Part shown: positions 1 through 10,411 of the stretch, piece by piece
How the letters are laid out: the number at the start of each line of letters is the position of its first letter
Numbering within the stretch: the stretch's first letter is position 1
Assembly (NCBI GenBank): GCA_030704615.1
Contig: CM060734.1
Span: 47,696,042 to 47,756,041, forward strand
Length of the DNA: 60,000 nucleotides
Direction: 5' to 3'
Source of the DNA: Takakia lepidozioides
Lineage: Eukaryota; Streptophyta; Takakiopsida; Takakiales; Takakiaceae
Notes under the pieces: generated by a model
Databases searched by the model: none
Told to the model about the DNA's origin: nothing
What the model saw: the letters and a program-made list of their open reading frames with translations, nothing else
Made by a program: the position numbers and the translations under genes

Positions 1-130
1 GTTGTGGGTTCAAACTCTGTCTGGTGTGTCACGAAGGTGTCCACCTTTCGGCTGGAAGGAAATAGCCCTTGTGGTGAAGTGACACCATAAGTTACGCTCC
101 CTTCGGGAGGTGTCATACTTTACTTTACTT
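1..130 (+). repeat. SINE-like repeat, cut by the window edge
   Basis: The first bases carry a good Pol III B-box-like string (GGGTTCAAACTC, from about position 6). About 110 nt of non-coding sequence follows, ending in a T-rich simple tail (TACTTTACTTTACTTT) near 115-132. B box, short body and T-rich tail are what a tRNA-derived plant SINE shows. The A box would lie upstream of the window, so this cannot be confirmed. It directly abuts a dehydrogenase-like fragment on the other strand, so it probably inserted there. Confidence 0.45.
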
Positions 131-345
131 TTGCCGATGACTACTCCATTTGCAACCACGACCGGCTTTTGTGAGTCGGGAGTGGCAGTTGTCCACAAGA
201 CAGTGCCGTCAACGGCGTCAATTGCCATCCACCCACCCCCAGTGGTGACATTAGCCGACGGACGAGAGTGAAGCTTTCGTTCTCACTGTTGACGATGTTA
301 CCGTAGATGTGTTTCCCATCCGTCGGTGATCCCCACATTGCTCCC
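131..345 (-). pseudogene. PQQ / polyvinylalcohol dehydrogenase-like fragment
   Basis: Read on the minus strand, two overlapping frames join into a stretch typical of the plant PVA-dehydrogenase-like (quinoprotein beta-propeller) family. One frame has WGSPTDGKHIYGNIVNSE followed by SFTL; the other has NVTTGGGWMAIDAVDG then TVLWTTATPD and VVVANGVV. The frame change falls near 258-262 and fits loss of one base. Coding similarity ends where the SINE-like repeat begins. The family carries PQQ-type propeller blades whose WxxA/DG turns are visible here. Only about 70 codons remain, so this is a broken remnant or at best a damaged exon. The family assignment is from memory of the motif, not from a search. 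Confidence 0.6.
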
Positions 346-1268
346 CCTATTACCCCCCCCCCCCGGCCCTACAACCTGTGCACAAATAGTATACCAATTG
401 TGTTGGGGGCAGGGTTTTTTTTTTCATTTTGGCTGTAGATGGCTACAAAATTTGAAGGCTAAGTGCAAAGGTGGCGATGACATAGATGCTTAGCTAAAAA
501 TCAACTGGCTACAGGCTATTTCATTTGCATGCGATATGGCGATTTGAGCCTACTCACAATCTGAAATCTAAAATAATTAATCAAAGAAGTCCAAAGATGG
601 CCAGCAAAAACCATAGCCTCAATTTCAAATAGCAAGGGTCCATGTCGTGCTCCATGGCGAGCTCTCCACCGTTGATCGTGCAATGGGGCGACAGCCGCTA
701 GATGTAGGGCTGTGGGGAGCGTGTATTTCTGGCGCAACATGCATGTTCCCCTGGAGCTTTCTGGCACCAGCCCATGCGCGCGCCCCTATTTTCTGGCGCA
801 TTTTTTGTTATTTTTCCCAGGATTTTACATAGGGCTGTCTTATCGCAGCCCTTTGTTTTTTGTCGCTTTTAGGCCCCATTTCGCCTAAAAAAGAAGCTCT
901 GGTTGGGGGAGTTCGGAAATACATTGAAACTGTAGAATGATTTGATTACGCCACCACCAGAGATGAATATACATGACATACCGCCGACCATAAAAGTTGG
1001 CCATTGTCACGATCGAGAGCATAGACGAATCCACTTTTATTATGTCCAAACGGCCACAATGTCACGCAAATAATGTGATCTGGGATTCTTGCTGGCGTTG
1101 CCAAATTGTGAGCATCATGGGAGCCTCCCCAAAGTGGTAGTCAAGCCCGGGAATACAATACGGAGTGATGGGACATTCAGACCAGTGTCGAAGGCACCTA
1201 TCTATGAAAAAAAATGCGAGATGAATGATTATTTGTACCAATGTTGGAGGGGTTTAGGCCACTTAGTG

Positions 1269-1299
<31 letters not shown>

Positions 1300-2889
1300 A
1301 CGTGGTTTCTGGCGACGGTTGGTTACGTGGAATCAGAGCATATACCACAGCCACGTACTGCAATGGATGGTGTGTCACTGTTAGATCTCTATGGTGGCAA
1401 GCTTTTTATGGAAGGAGCCGGGGAACTGATGGTGGGCCGAGAGGTAAGAGGGGAGGAAGTTAGAGTGGTGCACGCAAAAGGAGGAGGCACGCACCATCCG
1501 TCGGGTCCTTTGGAGCCCAAGCGCTTCCTTCCTTTCCACAGAGGGGAAGAGTATAGTGCGCGATGAGGCATGAGCGATGCAGCATGTTTGGGTGGATCCG
1601 CTATTGCTGCCGCCGGGCTTTTTGCCACGGTTTGGTTGGGAGGGGAGAGCAATGAGACTTTTTGTTTCTGCTGCAACCAACCTTTTTGGCAGATTAAGGT
1701 TGGAGGATTTGAAGGGTGCGTGTTCACGTGAATTGTGTTGCATGGAGGCTTCATGCGCGGGAGGCTTGAAGCCTCTGGGTTATTGTTGCTGAGACGAGGT
1801 TGTTTGGGCCCATGGAGCGCATGAGGGTTTCCTTGAAAGGTCGCTGACATCTACATGCATCTAGGGATTTGTCATGTGCAACGTCTACAATTGAGACAAT
1901 TGAGACAGTTGCTTCGGGTATTTGGACTCACCACAGGAAACATTTCACTGCACCATTACCAGCTGTAGATGAACCTTCCTTGCATCTGTCTCACCGACTA
2001 GTGTTCGTCAGCTTGTCATTATATGCAGCTTCTCTTATTAAAAGGTGTAGTTTTGTTTTACGTTTTAGCCCCATGCAGGTAATTAGGTGTGCTCGTACTT
2101 CAGTACCAGTGCTGTGATTAGAATGCAACAGCAGCGGACCCTCGGCTGCTGGTTTATCTGAAGGGCTATCGAAACACCGTCCCCCAATTCCAAGGCATTG
2201 GTGGCGGAAGTGCAAGTTCCTACAGGTTTGTCACACCGAGACGAAGGAAAACCTTATCATAAGCATCCCTGTTTTGGGTTGAGGGGCAATTGATGTGAGA
2301 TGGGAGAGAGTGCTGTGTCTGGAGGTTTTGCACTTCACAGGTTTGACAGACAGCAAGCTGGCATTTGGCTAGCTTATTTGATATATGGGTCTAGGCAGGG
2401 TAGGGTTTATCGACAAATCTGATTTTTGGAGAGGCAGGTCTGGTTAGGTGGGGGGGGGGGGGGGGGCTACAGAGGAGCGTCCCTTTTTGTGGTTGCCTTC
2501 TAGTCTTTGGCAGGCTCTAGGATGTCTGGTGTGGGTTAGGGATTGCTGTCTTCACACAGGGTATTCTAGAACTGGCCTGCGTTACAGGTGCCTGCTTGTC
2601 CCATTTGTGTGAAAGAGAGATATGCTCCACTGCTTACTTGAGGTACGTGAGAGATAGTCAGGAAATCACATGGAAGCGGGTTCGCCAGAGGAAATCTAAG
2701 AGAGGTCACATTTTGCCTACAACCTAGTATGATTTACACACTAGCTTTTAACCTGTAAACTTGCTGTCAAGTTGGTGAACGCTACCGTGGGACCTGATCA
2801 TTGGAGCTTTTGATCCTGGTGGCGCAGAAATTCTCCCGGTTTCCATCTGGTTTTCCGTTTGATGGTGGTGATGAAGAGAGCAATGGTGA
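346..2889. other. Stretch without recognisable genes
   Basis: No frame here encodes anything I recognise. It holds homopolymer runs (C run about 351-364, T run about 415-423, G run about 2450-2466) and a GA microsatellite at 1269-1296. Short open frames at 1089-1850 on both strands have no family features. Unseen 5' exons of the following ORF could lie at its right end: an acceptor-like TTGCTGGTGCAG ends near 2930. Confidence 0.5.
1269..1296. repeat. (GA)14 microsatellite
   Basis: Uninterrupted GA dinucleotides read directly from the sequence. No gene is linked to it. Confidence 0.95.
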
Positions 2890-4359
2890 ATGCCTGCAAC
2901 TTCCCATCTAAGACTATTGCTGGTGCAGGAGGCTACTGGACAGGTCTACTCGGCGAATACAGGTACTGCCTCTATTTCGAAGGTGAGCTCCTCTGGAGTG
3001 AGAGCTAATATAATAGAGCCCACTCAACGAGGGTTGGAATTTTTTACTCCCTGCATCATATCACGAACAGTGTCCATGTTGGCTCAACCCAAGTGTTGGC
3101 AATGTAAAGTCACCTGGTGCCTTTCAGTGGCCTGGAGGCCCAGGCTCATTCCCCTACTTCTCCATTGTCTTCTGATTCTTAAAGACTGTCCTATTTCTAT
3201 GAACTCAGATTGGATGACCATAACTTTTGAGAGCTCCAAAAACACTAGAAACAACTTGCCACCTTCCTCACCATGCAACTCCCAATGTCTGACTGTGGCA
3301 AGGAGTTGTTATAGTAAGATAAGAGCGGATTCACCATACCCAGCATCGTATAACTCGGATGGAAAGCGCTTGTCCCAGGCAGATGATTGTTCTACACCAA
3401 GGAGAACGGCTCTCTCATTTCCACCACCACTCGGTCCACAGGGAAGGTTCTTATCTGCTACAGCTAATAGCTGCAAACAGAGGAGAAAGAGCTTGGCATC
3501 TTCATCAATAATAGGGAGGGACATGATCCACACATACGATTGCGGCACACAGAGAAGAGAGAGCCTGAAACGTGCAGCCAGTATTTGGCAACAGAGAAGA
3601 CAGAGCCTGGCAGCTCCTTTGTCATATAGGGCACAACCAAGCCTGAAACAAAATCAAGCTGACCAAATGAGGACCAGGGTTTCGCAGGAGGTCGACTGGG
3701 ATAATATGCTGAAAATGTTTCAGAAGCTAGACACAGGTGCATTAACAGACACTGTAGACCCCATGGCCAAGTATGGCCTGACTACAGGTTCAATGATTGA
3801 TCCGCAAGGGGCCTCAAGGAAAGGCAAGCTCCTGAGGGCACGAACCGGGCTTCCTACAGTGCAGGAAGATGTGAAATGCCCCAACTGCAAAAATCTTCAG
3901 ATGCAGGTATGGGAGCTTGAAAAGGAACGGGCCGAGTGTAAGCGACTTCCAAATCAGGTGACTCGGGTGTCGGAAATGGAGAGTGCGGAGTGCAAAAGAC
4001 TTCAACAACGAGTGAGGATGCTAGAAAGGAAAAGATCTGATTGCATGAGGCTTCAACAAAAGGCAGAAATGTTTGAGATGCAAGGTGCGGACTATGCGAA
4101 ACTTGAAGCCGACAAGGAGTTGCTGGAACAACAGCTCCAACAGGCTCTACAGAGCAACGAGCAGTTGAAGGAGAGGAATGAGTGGCTGGAGAACAAGCTG
4201 GAGGTTCTGGGAATGCAGCACACTGAGCAGAGGAACATGATCAAGGTCCTTGGCGAGAGGTCCGATTCAGGTAGTTGCTCTGCGTCCTCAGTTTTGCCCA
4301 GCTTATCATTGGGTCGAAGAGTCGCGGATATTAACCGACTGTCACTACAGATAGCGTGA
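2890..4359 (+). CDS. Unrecognised coiled-coil protein with repeated QRRxSL motifs
   Basis: A 489-codon open frame in a region where random frames rarely exceed 100 codons, so most of it is probably coding. I do not recognise the family. The middle has four spaced arginine-serine elements (TPRRTALS, KQRRKSL, TQRRESL, QQRRQSL; about residues 168-245), each fitting a basophilic kinase site R-R-x-S/T. The last third (about residues 330-460) is a charged coiled coil in which units with a CKRLQ or CMRLQ core repeat three or four times, preceded by a CPNC pair. Such a layout is common in tails of cytoskeletal proteins such as kinesins, but no motor domain is visible. The first 100 codons are less convincing: an acceptor-like site near 2930 and a donor-like site near 2982 suggest that ATG 2890 may lie in an intron. 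Upstream exons were not found. Confidence 0.5.
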   Translation: MPATSHLRLLLVQEATGQVYSANTGTASISKVSSSGVRANIIEPTQRGLEFFTPCIISRTVSMLAQPKCWQCKVTWCLSVAWRPRLIPLLLHCLLILKDCPISMNSDWMTITFESSKNTRNNLPPSSPCNSQCLTVARSCYSKIRADSPYPASYNSDGKRLSQADDCSTPRRTALSFPPPLGPQGRFLSATANSCKQRRKSLASSSIIGRDMIHTYDCGTQRRESLKRAASIWQQRRQSLAAPLSYRAQPSLKQNQADQMRTRVSQEVDWDNMLKMFQKLDTGALTDTVDPMAKYGLTTGSMIDPQGASRKGKLLRARTGLPTVQEDVKCPNCKNLQMQVWELEKERAECKRLPNQVTRVSEMESAECKRLQQRVRMLERKRSDCMRLQQKAEMFEMQGADYAKLEADKELLEQQLQQALQSNEQLKERNEWLENKLEVLGMQHTEQRNMIKVLGERSDSGSCSASSVLPSLSLGRRVADINRLSLQIA

Positions 4360-4971
4360 TCATGTTGGACCCATTGCACAGCGTACACAGAGGATGAGTA
4401 TGTGATCCCAAAAGAAAAGGTACTCTCTCGCCCATCAACAAACTACTGAATTGTTAGGGGAAAAATCAGGACCCCATCTCTTTGTTGACATTGCGATTGC
4501 TTACAATGTCATCACATGTACTCTGTGAGATTTAATGCAGGTACCGGAACTGTTTGAGGGAAACTTACTCGCAAGAGCTGCATGTAAGACAAGTGGTGGC
4601 GAACAGTGTCAGCTTCACACACGCATGATGATACCGCATTAATGCCCAGTCTTGAGGGGTAAAGATCTTAAGGACTTCTGAAGCGTGGTTTTAGTAAGCA
4701 CTCCACTATAAGTGGCTCTCTTACTACTCACAACATGGTGGCCTCATAGCTGGAAATTCCCCAAGTTCAATTGAAGTCAAGTGCGTCTGCAGCCCTATGA
4801 CCAAAGCAGCAGTAAACCACAGGCTGTCTTGTAATCTCCCTGTCCACCATGGACATGATCTGCACAATGAGATTGCACTGTCAAAAACACAATAGGCAAT
4901 TCTAGAAATTAGGCTGATAACAGAGGCTACGGAATAACAGGGGGGAGAGAAAAGGACCTGGATATGATCAG

Positions 4972-5946
4972 CGCTGATTCCATTTCAGAGCCTCATGGAG
5001 GTATCGTAGGGCGACATGGATGTTACCCAACCCCTCCTCCATCATTGCCCCGTTGATATAGGTAGCTGCTGTGTTTGGGTGTGAAGGTCCACATGTTGAG
5101 TGCAGCAAGTACAGAGCGCGGTGTACATAACTACACATACACCACCATTCCCAAGGCCCCCTAAATTTAGTGTACATTGCCTGCGGTGATTAGCATGTAC
5201 AGTGAAATCAATTAGAAATATGGCATTAATATCTATCAATCACAATGGAGTTTCAGCCTCAAGTACAGAAGCATATCATAGCACACAATGGGACATCTTC
5301 ATCACAACTCAGGAATCAGACCTCTTGGCACTGGCAGAGGCTACAGGTTTGCATGAGAGCAAAAGTTGGAGGACAGACAACAGAATGTAGAATTACTAAT
5401 CTACGCACTTGAGAGTCAACTCAGTGTGCTGCAGTTGGTATTCAAACACAGCCAAGCCACCGTAGCTTTTCATTGTGTCTGGATGATCTAGTCCAAGTTC
5501 CCGCTCATTGATATCCAGTGCCTTTTGCTGATGGATTGTAGCCTGCAATCAATCCATCCCCACATGCAAGGTCAGAATGAAGGGAGATTGCATGTATTGG
5601 AAATTTAAACAGGACAGAGTCCTTTGTAAGTGAAGAGGACATCCTATGGAAAAAATAAAGCTGAAAGTTACTGGGAAGCCCTGAACTTCATTATCGTACA
5701 CGAGTTATTGAAAGTGTCTTAAGGAACAAATCCAACAGTTTTACAGGGGTCTTCAAGAATTCTCATTAACTTCAACAAAGCAAACCAAATATTTCAACCT
5801 TATGAAGCTCTCTGATTTCTGCAATATGAGAGTGGTCTAACCTGGTTGAAGTCCCTTGTTTGGTATAACACAACAGCCAAAAGGCTGTATGCGGCTGCTG
5901 TCATATGATGATAGGCACCACACACTGCCACCAGCTTTGCCAGAGC
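4972..5946 (-). pseudogene. Three TPR exons of a REC/TSS (clustered-mitochondria) protein
   Basis: Minus-strand exons at 5842-5946, 5409-5542 and about 4972-5130 give consecutive TPR sequence of the plant REC/TSS proteins: [42 protein letters not shown], then [19 protein letters not shown] and [20 protein letters not shown]. The first exon has a clean acceptor (TTGCAG) and donor (CAG/GTTAGA). The second starts after a CAG acceptor; its likely donor is AA/GTGCGT, and the third starts after GTAG, which keeps the phase. The family acts in cytosolic control of mitochondrial and chloroplast compartment size. The third exon runs into TGA just after NQR, where intact proteins continue with RLLGADH. 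No N-terminal or CLU-domain exons are seen, so this is a fragment of a protein well over 1,000 residues long. Confidence 0.8.
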
Positions 5947-6539
5947 CTGCAAAGGAAACAAATGTAGTACTACTGCTTTACAACTCAAAATGTGCAGCTT
6001 CCAAGATGCATGACCCAAAAAATTACAATAGAAAGTATACCAACAAAACGCCTCAAGGGTAAATTAGAGAATGACAGAACTACACCATGCCAAAGCTGCA
6101 GAAACCGAAATACAGAAGCAGATTTACTCTAGCAAATCGGCTATTTCCAAAATCCTCATCAAGCTTGCCCTTGTCTAAGGCTGTTTTCGAGGACTCTAAC
6201 AATGTCCGCCCATCTGCCGATGAACATGCAACTTGCTGCACCCCAGATAGTGAACCCATTCTCCTAGTGAGATTTCTGTTGAAAACTAATCCTCTAATGA
6301 GCTAATTTGCCGGAGTCATGGAGACTCTGAATAACTCAATCTTCCTTGATTGCAAGATTGAGATCAAACCCCTGATGGGTGGAAGTCCAGGAAACCAGAC
6401 AGGACAAAGTATGGAATACCATAGCTGGAAATTAAAAAAGGAGTTGCTCCATAAATTCACGTGACATGACATTGGATTGATAGCTGGAGGCTTTGAGGGG
6501 GTTTCAGCATAGACAAAGCTGGTACAGGTATGTTTGGAC

Positions 6540-7919
6540 CTTGAGCATGATAATATCAAACACTGATTCATTGTCATGAGCAGAGACATAGTTCACCAGT
6601 ACACCTGCAACGCACAGGGGGAGGGATTAGAAAACTACATTCGATTGTGTTATCAACCAGGATAGAATTACCACTCCCCCTGCCCCACAGGGCCCTACTG
6701 CCTTCAACAGGCCTTCCGGGCGTCCTGTGGACTTGAGAGTTTATTTGATCGCATACCAGTGAACTTGTGCTCAACTTCTCCATCCTCTGAATCTCTCCAT
6801 TGAAATTATCAATTGATTGACAGGATCACAGATGGAAAGCAAGAACGAAATGAGGTGGAGAAAGAGAAGGACCAACTTTCCACATACCAGTTCCTCTGGA
6901 CTGGAAGCATAAGCAACCGGCACGTTATCATGTGTCAGAACCTCAACTCCTTTCACCTGTAAACCATGCAATTGACCACAGATCACTTACTGTTCAAGAC
7001 AAAAACTTTCCATGAATCTTCTCCAGTGCTGGCCCTGACCTGAGAAAGGCTGTCTATAAAGAGCCCACAACATGTAAGAATGTCAATCACCTTCAGCCAA
7101 ATAATAAATATGGTGCCAAGTTTTATTCCTTCGCTACTGAAACCACATGGACCAAAGTGGCTGCCAGGCACCAAAGGCCGAGTCCAAAATCCTATACAAA
7201 ATCAAGGACATCTGTGGTAGCCTTGGCTGCCTATGAGGTCAGACGTATATTGTCTCTCCATTTGGATGCTTAATCACAAGTGATACCACAATGTCCTACC
7301 CATCTGTGCATGTGCTGGAAGCTGAAAAATCTAGCATAGCCCTCAAGCCTCAACACAAGCAAGCCAAAGAAACAAGCAACCGACAGTGAAAGTGATCAAG
7401 GAAGGCCTTTCGAAGCACAGGAGCATACCTCTTCACCTTTGTGACTAGTGAGCACGTACACCTTCAGGTTGGCAGCCAGCCCTAGCTGTTTCATACAGCA
7501 AACTATCAGCTGAAATATATGATTCTGACGCAGCTTAGTACGTGAATGTATACATAAAGTTTCCACACTCAATGCCATTCTCAGACTAAATAGGAAAGAA
7601 GAAATGAAATGGTCCTTTAGAAGCTCAAAGAGCTATGGGACAAGAGGAAGAAAGAAACAAGAAAGCAAGGCTGGACAGACTAAACCCATAAAGCTTCATT
7701 GTCACACCTCCAACAGGAACCTCTTTCCAGCCCAGAAGCAAGGTAATGTAAGTTCAAAATTGTTTCCTCAGGTCCACTTGGGACCTGTGGGCTTACCTGA
7801 ACCCAGTCAGTTGTGGCAGCCAGAGCATTCCGCATAGCATCGTCACTACCCTGGAACAATTCGTTTGGCTGCATCCACCTCCATAGCTTCCAGTCAAGTC
7901 CCCTCTTCATGGAAGCTCT
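6540..7919 (-). pseudogene. Four exons of limit dextrinase (pullulanase-type debranching enzyme)
   Basis: Minus-strand exons at 7797-7919, 7429-7485, 6888-6956 and 6540-6596 read in order as part of the GH13 pullulanase-type starch-debranching enzyme (plastidial, cuts alpha-1,6 bonds). Recognised pieces are QPNELFQGSDDAMRNALAA, LGLAANLKVYVLTSHKGEE, VEVLTHDNVPVAYASSPEEL and VNYVSAHDNESVFDIIMLK; the last holds the family's SAHDN motif. Exons 1 to 3 end in proper GT donors and exons 1 to 3 follow AG acceptors. Exon 4 is preceded by ACTG instead of AG, and the left half of exon 1 no longer resembles the family, so splicing and frame are damaged. The rest of the roughly 900-residue enzyme is absent. 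Exons of an unrelated REC/TSS gene follow on the same strand 600 bp on. Confidence 0.82.
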
Positions 7920-8933
7920 CTAAAGACTAAGACTACACCCCTCATTTTTGCACCCCATCTGAACTGGGTTCGGGGTCTTTGACCACAACAGTACAGTAAG
8001 CACAGCCCAAAGTGACAATCTCTTTGACTATCCCTGATCCATGTAGACCTACAGTTGTAACTAGGGCACGTGGCTCCAACCATGGGGCTGAATCAGACAC
8101 CACTAAGACATCCCATGAACATTAACATGTCAGCAAAACTTGAGTGTCCATGTTATCACAGCTTTGTCATAATAGGGGTCCATTTTGAGACCTGCTCATA
8201 TTTGGGTGTTTCTACCTTACTGATTTTGCAAACCATGCAACTGCTTGCCGGTAGAGAATGCACTGTAACCAGAATTGGTGATGGAAAAGACCTGACAAGA
8301 CTAGTGATATCAAAAAGGGCCAATAGAGCACCTGAAGAGAAAGACCAGTTAAGAGTCCCTCCTAAAGGGGTCTCCAAATGGAGACCCCCCTATGGCGGTG
8401 TCCATATCGGGCGTATCCTATCGTTGAAGCTGCAAATCAAACATGATGGATTGTCAAAAGAACAGAGAATGGGTTGATGTATTTCCCTGCTACATTTTCC
8501 CGATTTTCTGTAAGAGTCATGGTAGTGAGACACATCAACAACCATCTGAATCGCTAGCAACATCACCAGTGAAAAGGCAAAGCACCAAAATGAACCTGCC
8601 AATGCCAGTTCTAGCCAAGTTGCGCTGTGATGCATTCACACCTCGTCCGTTGTTTGGCAATCTCTCCGAAGTCCCAACCACCATACCCAATTCAGCTCAA
8701 CAGAAAGTCACTCTGCAGGATAAACCCTTAGAAAGTAATCTGTGGAATACATACCCCGCCTTCAGTCAAACAATTGCTAGTGAGGAGAGGGAGAAGCAGA
8801 AGAAAAAACATCAGAGAGTTTTCAACTGTCTCGGTCATCATCAAATGTCTTGGTCATTTGAAGAAGAAACAGTATAGAGTTTTTAAGAGTCTTCTTCAGA
8901 GACGATTCTCTATCTGTAAGAAAGAAGAAACAA

Positions 8934-9251
8934 ATGTCTTGGTCATCATCGGAAACTAGGTGGGCAATTTGTGAGGTATGTCGCAAACCCAAAAAATCAC
9001 GGGTTGTTGACGACCATACCCAGGATGATGGCGAAGAAAAGATAGCTGAGCCAGAGGACAGGGGACAAGGAGGGGAGGCGGATGTGGAGCAGGAACAGGA
9101 AGAAGATCATGGCAAGGAGAATGCTGAAATGCCCACGAGCCTAGTTGCTGAAGATGATCTTTCTGCGCATGCAGTGCCTACGATTCATAGGTGCTCGTCA
9201 AGAATCAGGAGGGAGAATCCAATCTTTAGCCCATACCTTCGTTATTGTTAA
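8934..9251 (+). other. Acidic open frame, coding status unclear
   Basis: A 105-codon frame rich in Glu, Asp and Gln in its middle, ending in a basic-hydrophobic tail (SSRIRRENPIFSPYLRY). The skewed composition and clear C-terminal pattern suggest the last exon of a larger protein. An overlapping neighbour at 8443-8877, with an acceptor-like site near 8512, could be an earlier exon of it. I do not recognise the family. A short repeat, AAATGTCTTGGTCAT, occurs at about 8843 and again at 8931. Confidence 0.25.
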
Positions 9252-9502
9252 CTTTTGGAGCAGGTCTTAAATTGTAGAAGACCTCTATCAGTGGGTAATT
9301 TCTTTTGCTGCATGTGGTTGGTTGTTGTGTATAGTGATGCAACTGTTCTCCTTTGGCAAAGGAGCATGTTTTACTCAATGATTATCCCTCTCCACCTTTT
9401 TGGGCTGTTTTGTGACAGTAATATCTCAATTTGAAGTGTGTTTTGAAGTGCTGGTTACGCCGCTGTAACTGACTTATTTAATGCGTGATGGCAACAATCC
9501 AG

Positions 9503-9624
9503 GATACGTCTGCTGGATACTAAGCCATTTGCATACACATTTGGACCCAAGAAGAAGCAGCGCTGTCCCAAGCTGGCACTGAATGACTTTTTAGGTCTGG
9601 TTCAGAAAGTCCAAGACGCGCGAG
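9503..9624 (+). pseudogene. Single exon of nucleolar GTP-binding protein 2 (NOG2)
   Basis: One plus-strand exon after an AG acceptor (AATCCAG) and before a GT donor (CGAG/GTCTGT) encodes RIRLLDTKPFAYTFGPKKK followed by QRCPKLALNDF. This matches the N-terminal region of NOG2, an NGP1-type circularly permuted GTPase that checks pre-60S ribosome maturation. In intact proteins it reads LLDTEPF..xFGPKxKRKRPKL. No GTPase-domain exons follow, so it is an orphan exon. Lys/Arg residues of the usual KRKRPK patch are changed to KQRCPK. The assignment rests on one motif-rich stretch. Confidence 0.65.
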
Positions 9625-10411
9625 GTCTGTAGCTACCTACATTTCCAGCATGTTGGCTTGCATTGCAATTTTTAGTCAATCAATTCTGCATATGGAAACG
9701 GCAGGGGTACCTATAACGCCATAATCTGCCTCCCATGCTCTTAACAGTATAAGCACATGCAAAGAATGTTCGTCATTTGTTTTGTTCTCGCTTTTATCTT
9801 CTACTGTTTCTGGGTGCAGGCAAACCTTGAAAGGGGAGAACATGTTTCAAAATATCTACAAGACTGTAGTAGTAGGTAACTTGACCTTCAGCGTGTGTAC
9901 TGCAACAGAGCTTAAATTTATGAGGGACAGGTAAGCAAGCACTCAAATACAACATGTATTTACATAGTAATCAAGTAAGGATGCCTTTTTGGGGTTGGGT
10001 GTGACAGAACATTGCTGACACATTGGCAAGAGACTGCACTCAGAGGCGCAATGCAGCTCAGGTATCCCCTAATTTGCGGACTCTGAGGCATTTCACGTAC
10101 ATTTTGAAGGGTAGAGTTTTGGCCCAAGTCATTTGGTGTGTAAATGTATAAACATTCAATATCATGTCCCTGTGAGAGTTCTCTCTTTGGCCTTTGTACT
10201 CATACAACCATGTTGTAGTAATATACAGAGCCGGTGGCAAAGTGTAGTAAGGTAGTGTTTCTTTTCTCCTTCTGTCCGTGCTTGATTGAGGGGGAGGGGC
10301 CCATGTAAGTAGGTAGAATATGGAGAGTGATAGTGTCATCAGACTTGAATCTTACTTTTTTCTGGAGGCTACTGCGAATGTGTGCTAAAGTGTTGTTACA
10401 TTGCTTTACAG

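Noticed and set aside
1089-1850. Overlapping open frames around the GA microsatellite
   Set aside because: Frames open on both strands owing to purine/pyrimidine bias; no motif or conservation signal.
7000-7055. Extra limit dextrinase exon (VRASTGEDSWKVFVLN)
   Set aside because: It has an AG before and GT after, but its phase does not fit the next exon and the peptide is not part of the family's sequence between the neighbouring exons.
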